A stretch of 64,000 nucleotides of DNA from Lumbricus terrestris. Taxonomy: Eukaryota > Annelida > Clitellata > Crassiclitellata > Lumbricidae. The stretch's first letter is position 1, and every line of letters starts with the position of its first letter. Of the stretch, positions 44,540 to 56,145 are shown in pieces. Both the position numbers and the translations under genes were made by a program. The notes beneath the pieces are model-generated. The model saw only the letters and a program-made list of their open reading frames with translations, made no database searches and was not told the DNA's origin. Location: NCBI GenBank assembly GCA_949752735.1, contig OX457036.1:14168516-14232515 (forward strand), read 5' to 3'.

Positions 44540-47500
44540 AGAAAATTCCCGAGGCAATATGACGAGGAAGATTTAACATCAGGCCACTGTCCACAGGTTC
44601 TTCGGCAAAGAAATCTGATCAGCGTTGTTTGATAGAAGAGGGAGGCACGACAGATTTGTAAAGGCCTGTAGTTGAATAATGTTATTACTGACATCAGGAG
44701 GAAGAGATATGTGATACTCAGGAAAGAATTCTACTGAACTATAATTCACCAACTGGACGAACTTAGGCAAGTGCATAAGACAGTAAATGCAAGGAGTCTC
44801 AAAGGAAGAAATTATGGAGCAGAGCTCTGTAAATCAAAATATGAAGTGGATCTAAATAAGTAAAATGCTTAAAATAAGCGAAATAGACAGAAGCATGACA
44901 ATCGATTAACTCAGCTGTGATAAAAGAAAATGTTATCCGCTTCAAAGACCGACTATAGCACCTCACCGTGCAGCTGTAGTGGTGAACAACAGGTACTGAC
45001 TAAAGAGATGCATGCCAAGATTATGCTGTCATTCAAGAAAGTATTAGCTTGTTGCCAACAGTTCTGTCGAGCGTTACCTAAGGTGGAACAACAGCACCCA
45101 AGAAACCAGTTAGTTGGCTAACTTGGGCGGCAACCTCGGGAATGCAATGCCTGGAAAAGATAGTTCGGACTATTTTTGGGTATGAATCCGTTGAAAGACG
45201 ACTGAAATGGTTCATGAAAATGACAAATACGCAATATTGCTCAACACAAGTATAATGTGCAAACATTCCGCGTAAAGACAATTATTCCCAGTTCGGGTCT
45301 TTAGCCTACAGAACACACATGGGCCGACAAAATGCTCATGGCATTTTGGCGGATTGCACACAAGGAAGAAACGTTCATCATTTTCGGTCAATGTGTTTTC
45401 TTTCTCGTTGGCTCCAGGAACTGTTTCTTTAACGATAAGGATTGTTCATGTTTCATTTTGATCTAAAAAAAACAACTGAAATGGCGAAGACACTATAGCT
45501 ACTAACATGACTGTCGTCCTGCATGAATAATAGGGTAAATCTGCCAGAGTTCGCATATCAACTGCTCAGATGAAAATAATGACAACAAAGACTGCATTTG
45601 AAGATCACAAAGAAGCACACGTGTGCTAAAATTTTCGTCACTATGTAATCTTATCGTCAGACTTTCGCTACCCCAAGGGTTTTTTAATTTCGTGTGCACG
45701 ACCTTTGAATTTACAGTTCAAGTAAATCACCACATGTAGAAGACTCAGCAAATTGTGTCATATGTAACTTAAGACAAGCAAAGAGGGTACGACTTTGGAA
45801 ACTGCTATCACAGAGTCTGTCAGCAATTCCACTAACGAGAGGAAAATAGCTTACTTGTAGGTAGGATTATAAGCTTAGGTTACACGACATACAGTATGCC
45901 TACCGTATATCAAAATGAAAAATTACCCGTATTGAATTATAGAGAAACATAGGTGTATTCAGCATATTCAGGGTATACATTGTACACGTTATTAGCTTTA
46001 CCTGACATAATTAATTGTCAGTGAAATGCTTTTCTGAAACCTGTTACTAATGCAAATCGTTATACTGATCATTGATGACTTTTTAAGATTTCTGTCCATT
46101 ATCTTGCTAACAGTAACTGGTGAAATTTCTGTTATTAGAAACACTTAGCATCACATATATATATATAGCCTATAATTATGGCCTAGGCTTAAAGCAGAGA
46201 TGCCTCTGATTAGTTCGGCTTGCAAACGGAGCTATATAAATCTCCAGTTGAGAGGATCAGCCTAATAATGCGCTTAGAAGTTTTGCACTGCTTCAAGTTG
46301 AAAACATTAGACCTAATAAACCTATGCACCGATTGTTAATAACGCGGTAGAATCCAGCCCGCCATGATATAATGTGCAGAGAGCATACTATTTAGCCTAT
46401 AGCTTATAAGAACTGCAGATCTATTTCGGTTGTGGATTGTTTTTCTATTAGACTAGTTTAATTTATTGTCAATTTTGTAAATGCTTTGCTCATTGAGACA
46501 ATTTCTAGGGTGTGCATGATTATAGATTCGTCTTAGGTAATGGTCAATTTTTCAATGCCTTCATTTCTAGCTGCATGCGTCTTTAAATTGTACAACTGTG
46601 CATGCATTTGATTTTTCTCACTTACACGGTTTTAATAAAAAAAATATTATTCTACAAACAGACAAACTGTGTTGTGCATACATGTAGCCTATGTATACAT
46701 GGGAACGGCAGAGGGAATGCGTACCATCTACAGATTTTTTCCTGGACAAGTGCGTCACGCTGTCCACTATTATACCATCGGACACGCTAAAATAATGTGT
46801 TATCATCCTAAAATCAACTAAGCTTACGCCACAGGTTGACATGTGCCAGTCCCAAGTCTGGATTTAAGGAGGAGGGTGTAAGCCTAAGCATATTGTCACC
46901 TGGGAAACAAACGACAGGCGTCGATTGAACGAAACAACGCGCAATGCAACATGCCACGTGACACCCATCAAATTTAGTACCGGTTCGGAAATTTGTGAAA
47001 GTTAAGGTTAAAATGAATGCCTATAGTTTAGCGCGACATGCTCTATGTAGAATTATTGTATTCAGGCTTCGCGATCAATCGAGTCTAAAATAATTATAAG
47101 AGCACACTTTCTACAATGTAGATGCATGGATAACATTGGATATGGACAATGTTGTGCGTTGCAGCTTTGCTGTAACTATTTGCTCTTCTAACGTTTAGGG
47201 TAAATGGTTAATTTTAACCAAAAGCAAAGTGCCAAATCTAATTTTAATCAACTACTACGCAAATCGGACTAGCCAACAATTAAGAACATATAGGCCTATT
47301 ACAAGGTTCCCTGATGTCTACGTAGGTAGAACCAAATTGTGTGTGGTAACTATTTAGACTTGCATGTAGCCTATAACTTCCAAAATCTGCGCTGTACCGT
47401 AGCCTCGTGGGTGTTCAATATCAACAGATGCGTATCTATTTACTAAAAGCTAATATGTTTAAAAGAACGAAGGGACTATTAGCCTAGATGCCGCTTGAAC

Positions 47501-48139
47501 AACTCTTCAAACAATTCGAACAGGAGGCAGTGTATTCGACATTCTGCAATCTACTTGGGTACCAAGTAAGTAAGTATCATGCCATAAACGCCAAAAAGAT
47601 GTTCTATCCTTGACAGACTGAACACATGTTGCTTTGGACTTGAGGTAGCTGAAATTAAATAGGAGAAAAGTTGCTAATACGAAATTTTGTGGTTAATCGA
47701 ACACTAGGCCTACTAGATAAGAATAGCTATGGCTATTATTTTAAACTACCGTACTTCTTGATGACTACTTACAATTACTAGACAACTACATTTGTAGAAT
47801 TTATAACTAATATTTAGTGAGTACTGTAGTTAAAGGTGCCCATCATTGATATTACAAGCTATACCATTTTAGTAGCCTACTATCCAATAGTGCCTAATAG
47901 GTTATATCATAATATTATCAGGCCAAGTCTATAGATATCATACCATATCGCATCGTTATAATGTATAGGCCTAGTGTTGGCACTGACTTAAAGATTAATC
48001 CATCTATCTCCAAAATTTAATCTCGGTTAAATTCGATTGATTTGGCATCTGTTACGTAAAGTCCGAAAACTGTCAAAATGTACTCACTATAAGTCTGAGT
48101 AATTTACTAGGTCATTTTCGTCATTCTACAATTAACATA
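44540..48139. other. No gene seen
   Basis: 3.6 kb downstream of the IAP gene. Short frames on both strands near 44458-45281 lack domains. A TATATATATA run is at 46158-46168. No element with both ends was found. Confidence 0.45.
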
Positions 48140-48219
48140 GGTCTAAGCAGTGGCGGCGACAGTCATACAATTTCAGCAGGTCACGCGTCAGGGTCACGGT
48201 ATGCTCTAGTAGTTCAGCC

Positions 48220-48703
48220 AACTGGCGTAAACAAGGGGTTTCGGGGGTTAAACCCAAGGCCGTAGCCAGGATTTTATTTCGGGGGGTGTTTCACCAATTT
48301 CCCTTCCCAAAAAACTACATTTTCCATTTCGGGGGGTGTTTTCATGGTTTTATTTCGTGGTTTTTACGTCATATATGCTAGTAAATGCATTATATTATTT
48401 TTCACATTTTCCATTTCGGGGGGTGTTCAAACACCCAAAACACCCCCCTAGCTACGGCCTTGGTTAAACCCCCTCCCATTGGCCTAGAAAAACAAGTTTT
48501 TTAAAGGTTATTTATCCACTTAAATAAGAAAAACAAAACAATTGCTTGTAGTAACAATTTTGTTTCTTACTTTATTCTCTTTGTTACTTTATTTCCTTTT
48601 TATTTAGGCCTACTGCAATACTGTTGGGTTGGTGTCAGAAGGGCATCTGGCCAGGCCATAAAACCCCCAACCCCCTCATCATAAATTCTTGACTACGTCA
48701 CTG
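48220..48703. mobile_element. Middle element of the triple nest
   Basis: The left AACTGGCGTAAACAAGG and inverted right CAGTGACGTAGTCAAG ends are flanked by perfect 8-bp duplications GTTCAGCC (48212-48219, 48704-48711). Both arms contain GGGGGTT/AACCCCC words. Split by the inner element. Confidence 0.8.
48255..48462. mobile_element. Inner MITE of the triple nest, CAAGGCCGTAGC family
   Basis: Ends CAAGGCCGTAGCCAGGATTT and, inverted, CAAGGCCGTAGCTAGGGGG with perfect duplications GTTAAACC (48247-48254, 48463-48470). It is a shorter, inverted relative of 11224-11491, sharing CATTTTCCATTTCGGGGGG words. Confidence 0.92.
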
Positions 48704-48822
48704 GTTCAGCCGGTCGAAGAATTTAAAAAGATGACAAGGTCATAAGTCAGACCAAGAGTAGTCTAAAATAGACAGCTCAAATAACCTGCCGCGACCTTGG
48801 TAGTGTCGCCACTGAACTTAAG

Positions 48823-49330
48823 TCATTCCGCATGCTGAAACTGATAATATTATGTCGGTGATATGCTTGGACCAAGGAAAGGGAACTGGGAACTGTTAAT
48901 TGAAATGAAGACAGTTCATTTTTGTCGCCATCTTCAACTTTCCATCGGAGTTCACCTAATTACCTTAAATGAAAAATGACCGCATGAGTTCTCACTCAAA
49001 CCCTCAAGATCATTATCATTGTTCGCCACGTGTAGCCTATAGGTCTACAAGGCCCTATAGTCTATAGATACTTATTCCGGATATGGACCGCTCAACGTCA
49101 TGAAATACGTAATAAATAGTAAAACTTATCAAACAAGCCGAAATAAATCAATCTAAAACTTCTAACGATTAAAGTTTTAGAGATTAATAGATCAATTACT
49201 TCGATCCTTAAACACGCAATCCTAAACATGTTATATGCATGTATAATTGTTCAATCGTATAGAGTCCAACCATCGGCACTGTTTTTTATATCGCAGCAGT
49301 CAACCAATTAGAGTCTACAATCTGGTCTCT
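48823..49330. other. No gene seen
   Basis: Intergenic, no recognisable element. Confidence 0.35.
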
Positions 49331-49363
49331 AAACAACAGCAACAACAACAACAACAACAACAC
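49331..49363. repeat. CAA trinucleotide repeat
   Basis: AACAACAGC followed by an (CAA)n run of about ten units. Confidence 0.9.
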
Positions 49364-49885
49364 AGAGGCTATTATAGTATCACATTTGAGGGTTCCATGA
49401 CAAAATGACTCCTGACAAAATTTATCCGACAAAATGGCTCGGACAAAATATCGCAGTGACAAAATGTCGCCTGACAAAATGTTGTGGACAACTGTCTTAG
49501 AACAAAATAATGGCATCAATCTATCCGGAGTTTGAAAGTGTACCCACGTACCGGTACACGAGAAGGTGGAGAGTAGGTCAACAGGATAAAAGAAGCCGCA
49601 CGTACATGAGAAAAGGTTTGTAGGCCCTATATAAAAATGCTCAGCGGTACAAAGGATCAATGGACCAAGAGAAAACAAATGCAGAAGAGAGGATGGTCAC
49701 AAAGTGAGTGACGAGAAGAGTAAAGAAGAATCATGAAATTTTGTGTGTAAACTAAAAGTTCAGTACTTAAGGAACATGGCGCTCAATCGTAATCGTAATC
49801 GTTATCGTTTGATGTCATCTTGTTTTCTGGTTGCAATAAAGCGAATTGATTGATTGATTGATTGATTAATTGATTGATATCATAA

Positions 49886-49945
49886 TCATAATCGTAAACT
49901 CGAAATTTCTAAAGAGCTACTCGAAAGCCACGCACGGGGCAACAG
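49886..49945 (-). repeat. Dispersed retroposon tail, GTGAATAAACTGGTGCCC family
   Basis: Preceded by an ATTGATTGATTG run (49851-49878) and ATCATAATCATAATCG, then CTCGAAATTTCTAAAGAGCT, the complement of the 3' block at 10070-10110. Confidence 0.6.
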
Positions 49946-49981
49946 CTTCAACCCGAAAAGAAGAAGAGGGCCTATGTGAGA

Positions 49982-50166
49982 GTCACTGAAGTACTACACT
50001 CTATTGTTACAGATTACAGTAACGGAGATTCCATTGACTACATTGTATTTGGAGCTGACACACCGAGCACGGGACAGAGAATCATGGAAGAGAGTAGTCA
50101 CTGAAGTACTACACTCTATTGTTACAGATTACAGTAACGGAGATTCCATTGACTACATTGTATTTG
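49982..50166 (+). repeat. 70-bp tandem-type duplication inside a LINE fragment
   Basis: The 70 bases at 49982-50051 recur, apparently without change, at 50097-50166 (offset 115 bp). A third partial copy of the last words (ACATTGTATTTGG) follows at 50232. Confidence 0.85.
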
Positions 50167-50240
50167 TAGTCAGGTGTGCAGTGGACACCTACGGGCTGTC
50201 AGCCCATGGACAATGAAGAAGAAGAAGAAGACATTGTATT
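50004..50240 (+). pseudogene. LINE C-terminal fragment with GAA tail
   Basis: The frame reads LTHRARDRESWKRVV, the DRxxWxxxV block found at the end of RTE-like LINE polyproteins, continues to YGLSAHGQ and stops at 50216. A GAAGAAGAAGAAG run, a plausible 3' tail, follows directly. Confidence 0.65.
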
Positions 50241-50671
50241 TGGCAGACATTGCAAGAGTTCTTAATATCAATGTAGTATGAACAGTTCTAATACGTAACA
50301 CACTTTGTAACTTTGTAGTGGTATTAGCCTATGTATATAGCGAGATTTTGCTTACACACACTTTCTAGCTTTGTAGCAGTATTGTGTAGTTAGATTTGGC
50401 TTACACACGCTTTGTAGCTTTGTAATAATATTAGCCTATGTAGTGGGATTTGCTTTCTTCTTATTGATTTTAAGTTGGAATGTTTCTTGTTACAATAATT
50501 TGACACTGATATTCACCAATTCAGTCAATTTTGATTTTTAGATAGCCAATTATTAAGATAAACTAGTTTTACTCATTTCTGCTTGTACCATTTTGTCCGT
50601 GCCATTGTTTTCAGGTACATTTTATCCGTACCATTTTGTCAGGAGACATTTTGTCTGACCACCCCTTTGAG

Positions 50672-51868
50672 TTGTAACTTGTAGGCCTACCTTTTGTTCA
50701 ATTTTGTTACACCTCCGTCAGTAGGCTAATTGTTGCTTAATAACTGGCGGAGTTCTGAACTACACAAGTCAGTTCGTCGCAGACCTGGCTGTTTACCTCC
50801 CTACTTATACTGATAATAAATATAAAAGCTTAATGACTAAAAGAAGTAGGCCTATAGGCTTACCTGCGAACACCATGCACAGATAAGGTCGTCAAACGTA
50901 CCGAGTCCGCTAATAATTATAGTGTCGAACTCGAAATGCATGGACAACACACCAAGCAAGCTATCGAGTCTCAGATTCACTGTGATAATTACTTGTTTAA
51001 ATTTACATACGTTTCTTAGATTTGTTCGTTTAGCCTCGGTGTTCCGATTGTCAACACGACTTGCATCACTGACTTTGATTAGGCCTACTGTGTATCCAAC
51101 TGTATCACTATGATTTTAAGCTATGTAGGCAACTAGTATTAGCGCTTTGTTCTCCGTCCGTTTTGTACATGCAAGTTCATTCGCTGGTGCTCTAGCTCTT
51201 TGATGGGTCCATATTGTATTGTGTTGTATCTGACCACTTATAGAGCGTTTCTCGCAGGAAGAGCCTTTCAGAAGTGCTCCAAGTGCGCGTAAGTCCCAGA
51301 GAAAAGGCAGGTTTTGAGACGAGAGAAAGATGACGAAAGACTACCAGAGAGGATGACAGAGCAAACTGATGGGGGAAGTCCATTCCAAATGTATGTAGGT
51401 TTGATATCATTACAGTCTTATGGGCCTATGCGGATTTCGATTAAGAGAAGCCTGAGAAGCTACTGAGAAGTTTCGTAGTAGTCTTAGTCTAACGACACTG
51501 TGCCATAACGAAGATCATTGGTGGCGTCGCCCTCCTCCTTTATCCAGGCTTTAGACTGGCATTACATGTAAGAGAATACGAACAGTGACAGAGTTCAGAA
51601 ACGAAGCGCTATATAAATATTCACTTGTAAGAATTAACTACATGTAATAACGCTTGTAAGACAACAAACATTTAAATAACTCAGATCATTTGGTCATGCA
51701 TGATCCGAATCATTAACAACGAAATCAAACAACGGCATTTCATCATTTTAATAACATCGTAGCCTATCAGCAGTTTGTTCACATTTGGCAGTATCACTAT
51801 GATTTTGAGCTATGTCTGCCGTCTGTAACATACAAAAGCACCAAGTCTAACGAGAAGCCATCAACAGT
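50672..51868. other. No gene seen; SINE fragment and LINE-type tail
   Basis: 51480-51540 (-) has TCTAACGACACTGTGCCATA, the complement of the shared SINE 3' body. 51604-51625 (+) has GAAGCGCTATATAAATATTC, a LINE-type 3' end. The remainder is unrecognised. Confidence 0.45.
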
Positions 51869-52187
51869 TTGTTCGAAAAGCGTACATATACTACACACAC
51901 AAAAACAATACGAGTGACTTTGATTTGGTCGGCAACCAACAGCATCACAGCATTACAACCTGATGATACTTTTATCGTCCCAGTTTTGTTGGTTCATTTT
52001 AAAACAACGCTGCAAGGAAGGAGACTGTTCAAGCATGCAACGAACTATAATTCAAATGGACGGCTAACGCTTCAAATAATAATAATCGACTGCACGTTGA
52101 TCAACATCGCAATACCTCCCAAGCATGAACGCCCGCAATTAGGGAAAAGAGAGGCACTTGCGGGGTTTAAAATGCGTGGGAACGGCG

Positions 52188-52242
52188 TTCCAGCTGCTCG
52201 CCGCAGAAACATACAATGTGTTTCTACGGCGAGCAGTTGGAA
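52188..52242. repeat. Hairpin with two 24-nt arms and a 7-nt loop
   Basis: 52188-52211 and 52219-52242 are reverse complements at 22 of 24 positions (one of the two mismatches is a G-U pair on the plus-strand RNA). Outside it, GCGTGGGAACG (52174) and CGTTCCCAC (52280 and 52293) are also mirrored. The size resembles a small-RNA precursor, but a foldback element core is as likely. The 161-codon frame across it (51869-52354) is not supported as a gene. Confidence 0.7.
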
Positions 52243-52359
52243 TAATAGGTTTAAAAAAAACCTCTTCTTCCGCGTTCCCACTGCTCACCTATTTTCGTTC
52301 CCACTGATCGCTCAAACCACTTTAACCCCTATTTTTGACTACTTTGGTTTTTAACAAAA

Positions 52360-53265
52360 TCGTCGCACTAAAACACTACTGATAGCCTACTAGTGACGCA
52401 CAAAGCTAAACTGAAAATTTTATATGGATAAAGCTCTACGAAAAAAACACATTACTCTTAAATTTCCTGCTTTGTATATCTCAAGACCTTAATCCCAAAA
52501 TGTTACGTGACCAACATATAATCTGCATTTATACATCATCAAGCGGTCATCAATCATCCATTAGCTTTTGAACACTCCATATCATTCAGAGACAAAGCCA
52601 GTTCATGAAATTATAGGCTAGTGATAACAAGAATTGTTCTAATGCCTCCTCTTAGTAGCGTTGTTCTGAGGAGCGACTTAGATTGAAATAATATTGATCC
52701 CACATACCCTGTTTAAAGAACCAAATTTACGTTTGGATTAATATAGTCGGCACTTTATCAGGCTAATAATAATTATTTAATAACAGCTCGCTACTAAACA
52801 AAACTCGTCCCGAAGACAGAATACTGTTCAACGTAGCCTATACCAACTTGCACCTGAAAGCAAAATTCATTGGACTCATAGCTGCTAAGCTGCCCACCAG
52901 TGACCCTATGTTACCGTACCCAATAATATAGGACCAAATTAACGTGGCTTTTCATGAAGTCGTAATCACACATTTTAAATAAAACAGCATAGGGTCCACT
53001 GCTAAAACAGTCAGAACAAAATTATTGACATCAAATGTAATGAAGTCATCGCATTCTTTTAGTGAAAAGATAGTGATAGTCAATACGTAAGCTACTATAA
53101 TATAATAATATATCTAATGAGAACAAACTAAAGGACATAATTAAAATTATAATAAAAATGAAAATGACGGTGATGATGATGATCAAGACAATTTATGTGG
53201 CTCCGTAGGGCAGCCATGCTGCTACAAAGACGTCTCACATACAACTATAACGGAGTAGTAGCCTA
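52360..53265. other. No gene seen
   Basis: AT-rich intergenic DNA; short GATGATGATGAT run near 53170. Confidence 0.4.
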
Positions 53266-53269
53266 ACAT

Positions 53270-53580
53270 ATTCGCAGGGCCTACATCCTCTGCATGCGTA
53301 GCAGCCTCGCAGCGACGTTGACAACGGACTACAGGCAATCCAGGAGGCACATGCACAAGTCGACAAGCAGGTTGTTGCAGCGGTAAACCTGAGAAGTGAT
53401 AAATGCAGCAACTGCCGCTTTTGCAATACAGGATCCTGATTGACGCAGCCTATCCGGAAGCGGAGCTGTCGAAAGCGGCATCCAACAACCACGTTGGCAT
53501 GGCGCACTTCATCGAGTACTTATCGGCGGGGTCATTCACCAACCGGCAGCCGGCGTCGGTCGTGACAGGTTAGAAACCGG
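53270..53580 (+). other. Unassigned coding-like fragment
   Basis: Plus-strand frames read LQAIQEAHAQVDKQVVAAV and KCSNCRFCN, then, shifted one base, LIDAAYPEAELSKAASNNHV and a short end at a TAG near 53573. The composition is G/C-richer than the surroundings and adjoins a LINE endonuclease remnant. It may be LINE ORF1 debris. No family is recognised. Confidence 0.3.
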
Positions 53581-53699
53581 GAAATCAGAAACACCGGTGG
53601 CGGCGACCCGATATGTCTGAGACTACTTTTTCGTGAAAGTAGTCAGTGAAATATACCCTACTCAGTGGAAAGTCGGGTCAGCACTAGGTGCGGCATTCT

Positions 53700-55000
53700 T
53701 GTCAGGTTCATCGTTTATTGAGCGACGCGTGGTCACGCCGAGCGTCGAACCCCGGCTGCCAGAAGCGACCTCGTCTTGACTGCACCAGGTAATGATGCAT
53801 TGATTTCAGCGCCACCGTCCAGCCGTCCAGATCACCTGAAGAGACGCTGTGGCACGACGCTTCCCAGAGCGAAATTCCGAATCGTACCACTTGACAGACG
53901 AGCGTGACAGCACCCGACAGCCAAGAGATCCTGAGTGGCCGAGTGGGTTGGTAGCCTGCTCGCCACGCCGGCGGCCGGGGTTCGATTCCAGGTCGGTCGG
54001 TTTATCAGAGATTAATTTCTCGGATCTTTACTGCGGGTGGCTCGGTCGCAATATAAACGTGGAGTGAGAGGTTGTACTCTGCCTCCGACACTAATCATCT
54101 TCGATATGAAAAAGTGTCGTTAAGCCCGAAGTACTACTAGCACCCGACAGGCGATCTCGGTCGTCGACGCATGGGTGTCGAACAAGGCGGTAATTACATG
54201 GTCGAAACGCGAGGACAAGGAGCCAGCGAAGCCATCGCAGAACAGAAGGCTTTGAGATCAGTTATTAGACGGCTGTCTCGACTGGAAGGGCCGGGTAGAC
54301 ATCCGATGGTCGGACGTAACAAAACCCGGAACGCTGATGACATGGACCGCCGATGGTCTCTTGTTCTTTCTGGCAATGGCGACATCAGGTGTGCATCCGC
54401 TGCTATGAGTCGCGTCAGCCACGCACTGTTCAGCGCCGAACGTATCGCTCAACTCAGTGGCACACGCAACACTGCCGGGCCTCCAGGACGGCCGAGCGAA
54501 TGTTTAATATCGCCTGTGACGACGTAGGGCATAGCTGACAATGACAGGTATTCGAGCAGTACGTGAAACTCGTCGCAGAAGGTTTCAGTTACCCTGACAG
54601 AGCCAGGGCGGTAGACAACGGTGCGAAGACAAACGAGCTTCCAACGACCGTTACTCTCGCGATGAGATGTTCGGGGCGGCAGGCTCGAACGGAGCGATAA
54701 GTTCCATTCGTCCGACAGCAGTTGACCCAAACCACGACGACGCTTTTGGTAGGAGACGTCGCCAGTCCAGACCACCACCCGACCACCACCCAAACAGGGC
54801 GCGCCCATTCCAGCATTTGTGGGCCGAAGATTTCGGGCGCCGGATGACGACATTGCTAGTATCCATATTCCACGTTTCGACGAGTCCGAGGACATCAAGT
54901 TCCACGTCAAGCCAACGCTGCTTAACACCGTCCACCCCTTTTTGGTGAGGTTAGAGCGGCAGTTGAACGCAGCGTACCAGATGATCCATGACACGACGCG
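53700..55000 (-). pseudogene. LINE apurinic-type endonuclease remnant, split by a SINE
   Basis: On the minus strand, in several frames, LDVLGLVETWN (about 54900) is followed by a GWWSGGG turn, VVYRPGSV, then MPYVVTGDIKHSLG (~54520). Next come ATHSSGCTPDVAIAR and VPGFVTSDHRMS (~54300). This is the order of the endonuclease of CR1/jockey-type LINEs: the ET motif, YRPP, GDFNxH-like and the final SDH. Frameshifts and stops are frequent. Downstream coding-like sequence resumes past the SINE at 53708-53890 (WQPGFDARRDHA). No reverse transcriptase follows within the window. Confidence 0.7.
53921..54138 (+). mobile_element. tRNA-derived SINE with 12-bp target duplication
   Basis: The tRNA-like head contains TGAGTGGCCGAGTGGG (A-box region) and GGGGTTCGATTCC (B-box, ~53978). 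The body ends ACTAATCATCTTCGATATG ... GTGTCGTTAAGCCC. Perfect duplications AGCACCCGACAG are at 53909-53920 and 54139-54150, within the LINE remnant. The 3' body is shared with 3619-3833, although the tRNA heads differ. Confidence 0.9.
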
Positions 55001-55079
55001 CATCGGAGGAAGCAGTCGAATGCCTTCGATAAGAATTCAACCCCGTTCAGCTCACCATTTAGTTCGTGCAAATTTTTAA

Positions 55080-55585
55080 CAATATGCTGGTATGAACATT
55101 CACCAGCTTCCTGAAAGTTTTAGCTTTTACCCTGCCGAGAGACTTGCATGTCATGATGCCGTCATATTAAGAGACTTGCAAATGAGAGTCCAGCGATGCC
55201 TTGACTATACATACTTTGTCCAGAAAATGCATCAATTTCGGCAACTTATTGCTGGTTGCTAAAGCATAACTTGATATATCCTGCTGTTCAGAAAACGAAA
55301 TGGCAAGTGAAAAGTATTTCAAATATACCAGTAGCCTACTGTTCAAATGAGGACTTACAAGCAACTTTCATGTTATACATAAATGCATATAAACATACGT
55401 GTAATGCATGTTCGATGTTAACAGGTGCAAGAGACACCTGATAATACTATCTTATCAATACAGATTATAAAATGCCTTCATTTATGATACAATCAACAAT
55501 GCGACTCAGCGGTACAGCAAAATCACAGATATACTAAATGCGCAAGAAACAGAACAATTAAATTCAAGAATATGTCTGATTGCAT
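55080..55585. other. No gene seen
   Basis: AT-rich intergenic DNA. Confidence 0.35.
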
Positions 55586-55587
55586 AT

Positions 55588-55624
55588 CTCTCTCTCTGTG
55601 TCTCTATCTCTCTATCTCTCTGTG

Positions 55625-55658
<34 letters not shown>

Positions 55659-55660
55659 CA
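55588..55660. repeat. CT/TCTG microsatellite
   Basis: TCTCTCTCTGTGTCTCTATC-type run immediately left of a MITE. Confidence 0.9.
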
Positions 55661-55683
55661 TTTTGGTCTGTCTGTCATCTGAT

Positions 55684-55972
55684 CAGTGGCGGCGCTAGAA
55701 GGGGGGGGGCTAAGCCCCCTATACAAGAGGCTCAGCCCCCCCTAAAAAAGGGCCATCCGAATTTTTTACATTGAAATATCCACGATTTTCGGCTGACGAC
55801 TAAAAAAAAGGTCGTCAGAAATTTTGGCGACGAAAATGGAAAATTTTCATGAGGTTTCGGTTCGTGACTAAAAAATAAAAAAAGGTCGTCAGAAATTTAG
55901 ACGGATGAAAATGTGAAATTTTCGCCGCGAGGCTTCAGCCTCCCCGAAACTGAAATCCTGGCGCCGCCACTG
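55684..55972. mobile_element. hAT-like MITE, CAGTGGCGSCGCC family
   Basis: Ends CAGTGGCGGCGCTAGAAGG and, inverted, CAGTGGCGGCGCCAGGATTT; perfect 8-bp duplications CATCTGAT (55676-55683, 55973-55980). Two copies of the ACTAAAAAA..GGTCGTCAG motif are at 55799-55820 and 55865-55890. It is the best preserved of the three family members here. Confidence 0.93.
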
Positions 55973-56091
55973 CATCTGATAAGACGCTAAATTTGCTTAT
56001 TGGCATTATGCGGCACTCGCAAATGCAGACTAAACTCAAGAGCAGAACAACATCGAGACAACATCAAAGAAACAAGCGGCAGTGCATCGTT

Positions 56092-56145
56092 ATCGTAATC
56101 TCAACATTTCTAAAGCGGTACTTTAAGCCACAATACAAGGCACAA
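56092..56145 (-). repeat. Dispersed retroposon tail, GTGAATAAACTGGTGCCC family
   Basis: ATCGTTATCGTAATCTCAAC then ATTTCTAAAGCGGTACTTTA is the complement of the 3' block at 10070-10110. Confidence 0.55.

Larger units (their letters stand above)
48148..48814. mobile_element. Outer hAT-like MITE of a triple nest (CAGTGGCG)
   Basis: The left end CAGTGGCGGCGACAGTC and inverted right end CAGTGGCGACACTACC match at 11 of the first 13 bases. Flanks GGTCTAAG and AACTTAAG agree at only 5 of 8, so the target duplication is doubtful. It contains the two elements that follow. Confidence 0.6.
49391..50665. mobile_element. TIR element with GACAAAATG subterminal repeats
   Basis: The left end GGTTCCATGACAAAATGACT and inverted right end GGGGTGGTCAGACAAAATGT converge on GACAAAATG, which recurs about six times at 49393-49510 and, inverted as CATTTTGTC-like words, at 50589-50660. 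A short TTTGAG repeat (49385-49390, 50666-50671) borders both sides. The interior contains a retroposon tail and a LINE fragment but no transposase. Confidence 0.6.

Noticed and set aside
51869..52354. 161-codon frame
   Set aside because: Spans a hairpin and mirrored words of a probable foldback; no domain or coding bias.
53905..54000. Functional tRNA gene
   Set aside because: Has A- and B-box-like words but no clean cloverleaf, continues into a SINE body and has target duplications. Same reasoning for 3619-3833, 33727 and 58230-58305.
54171..54527. 118-codon plus-strand frame
   Set aside because: Lies antisense to the LINE endonuclease remnant, which explains the sequence better.
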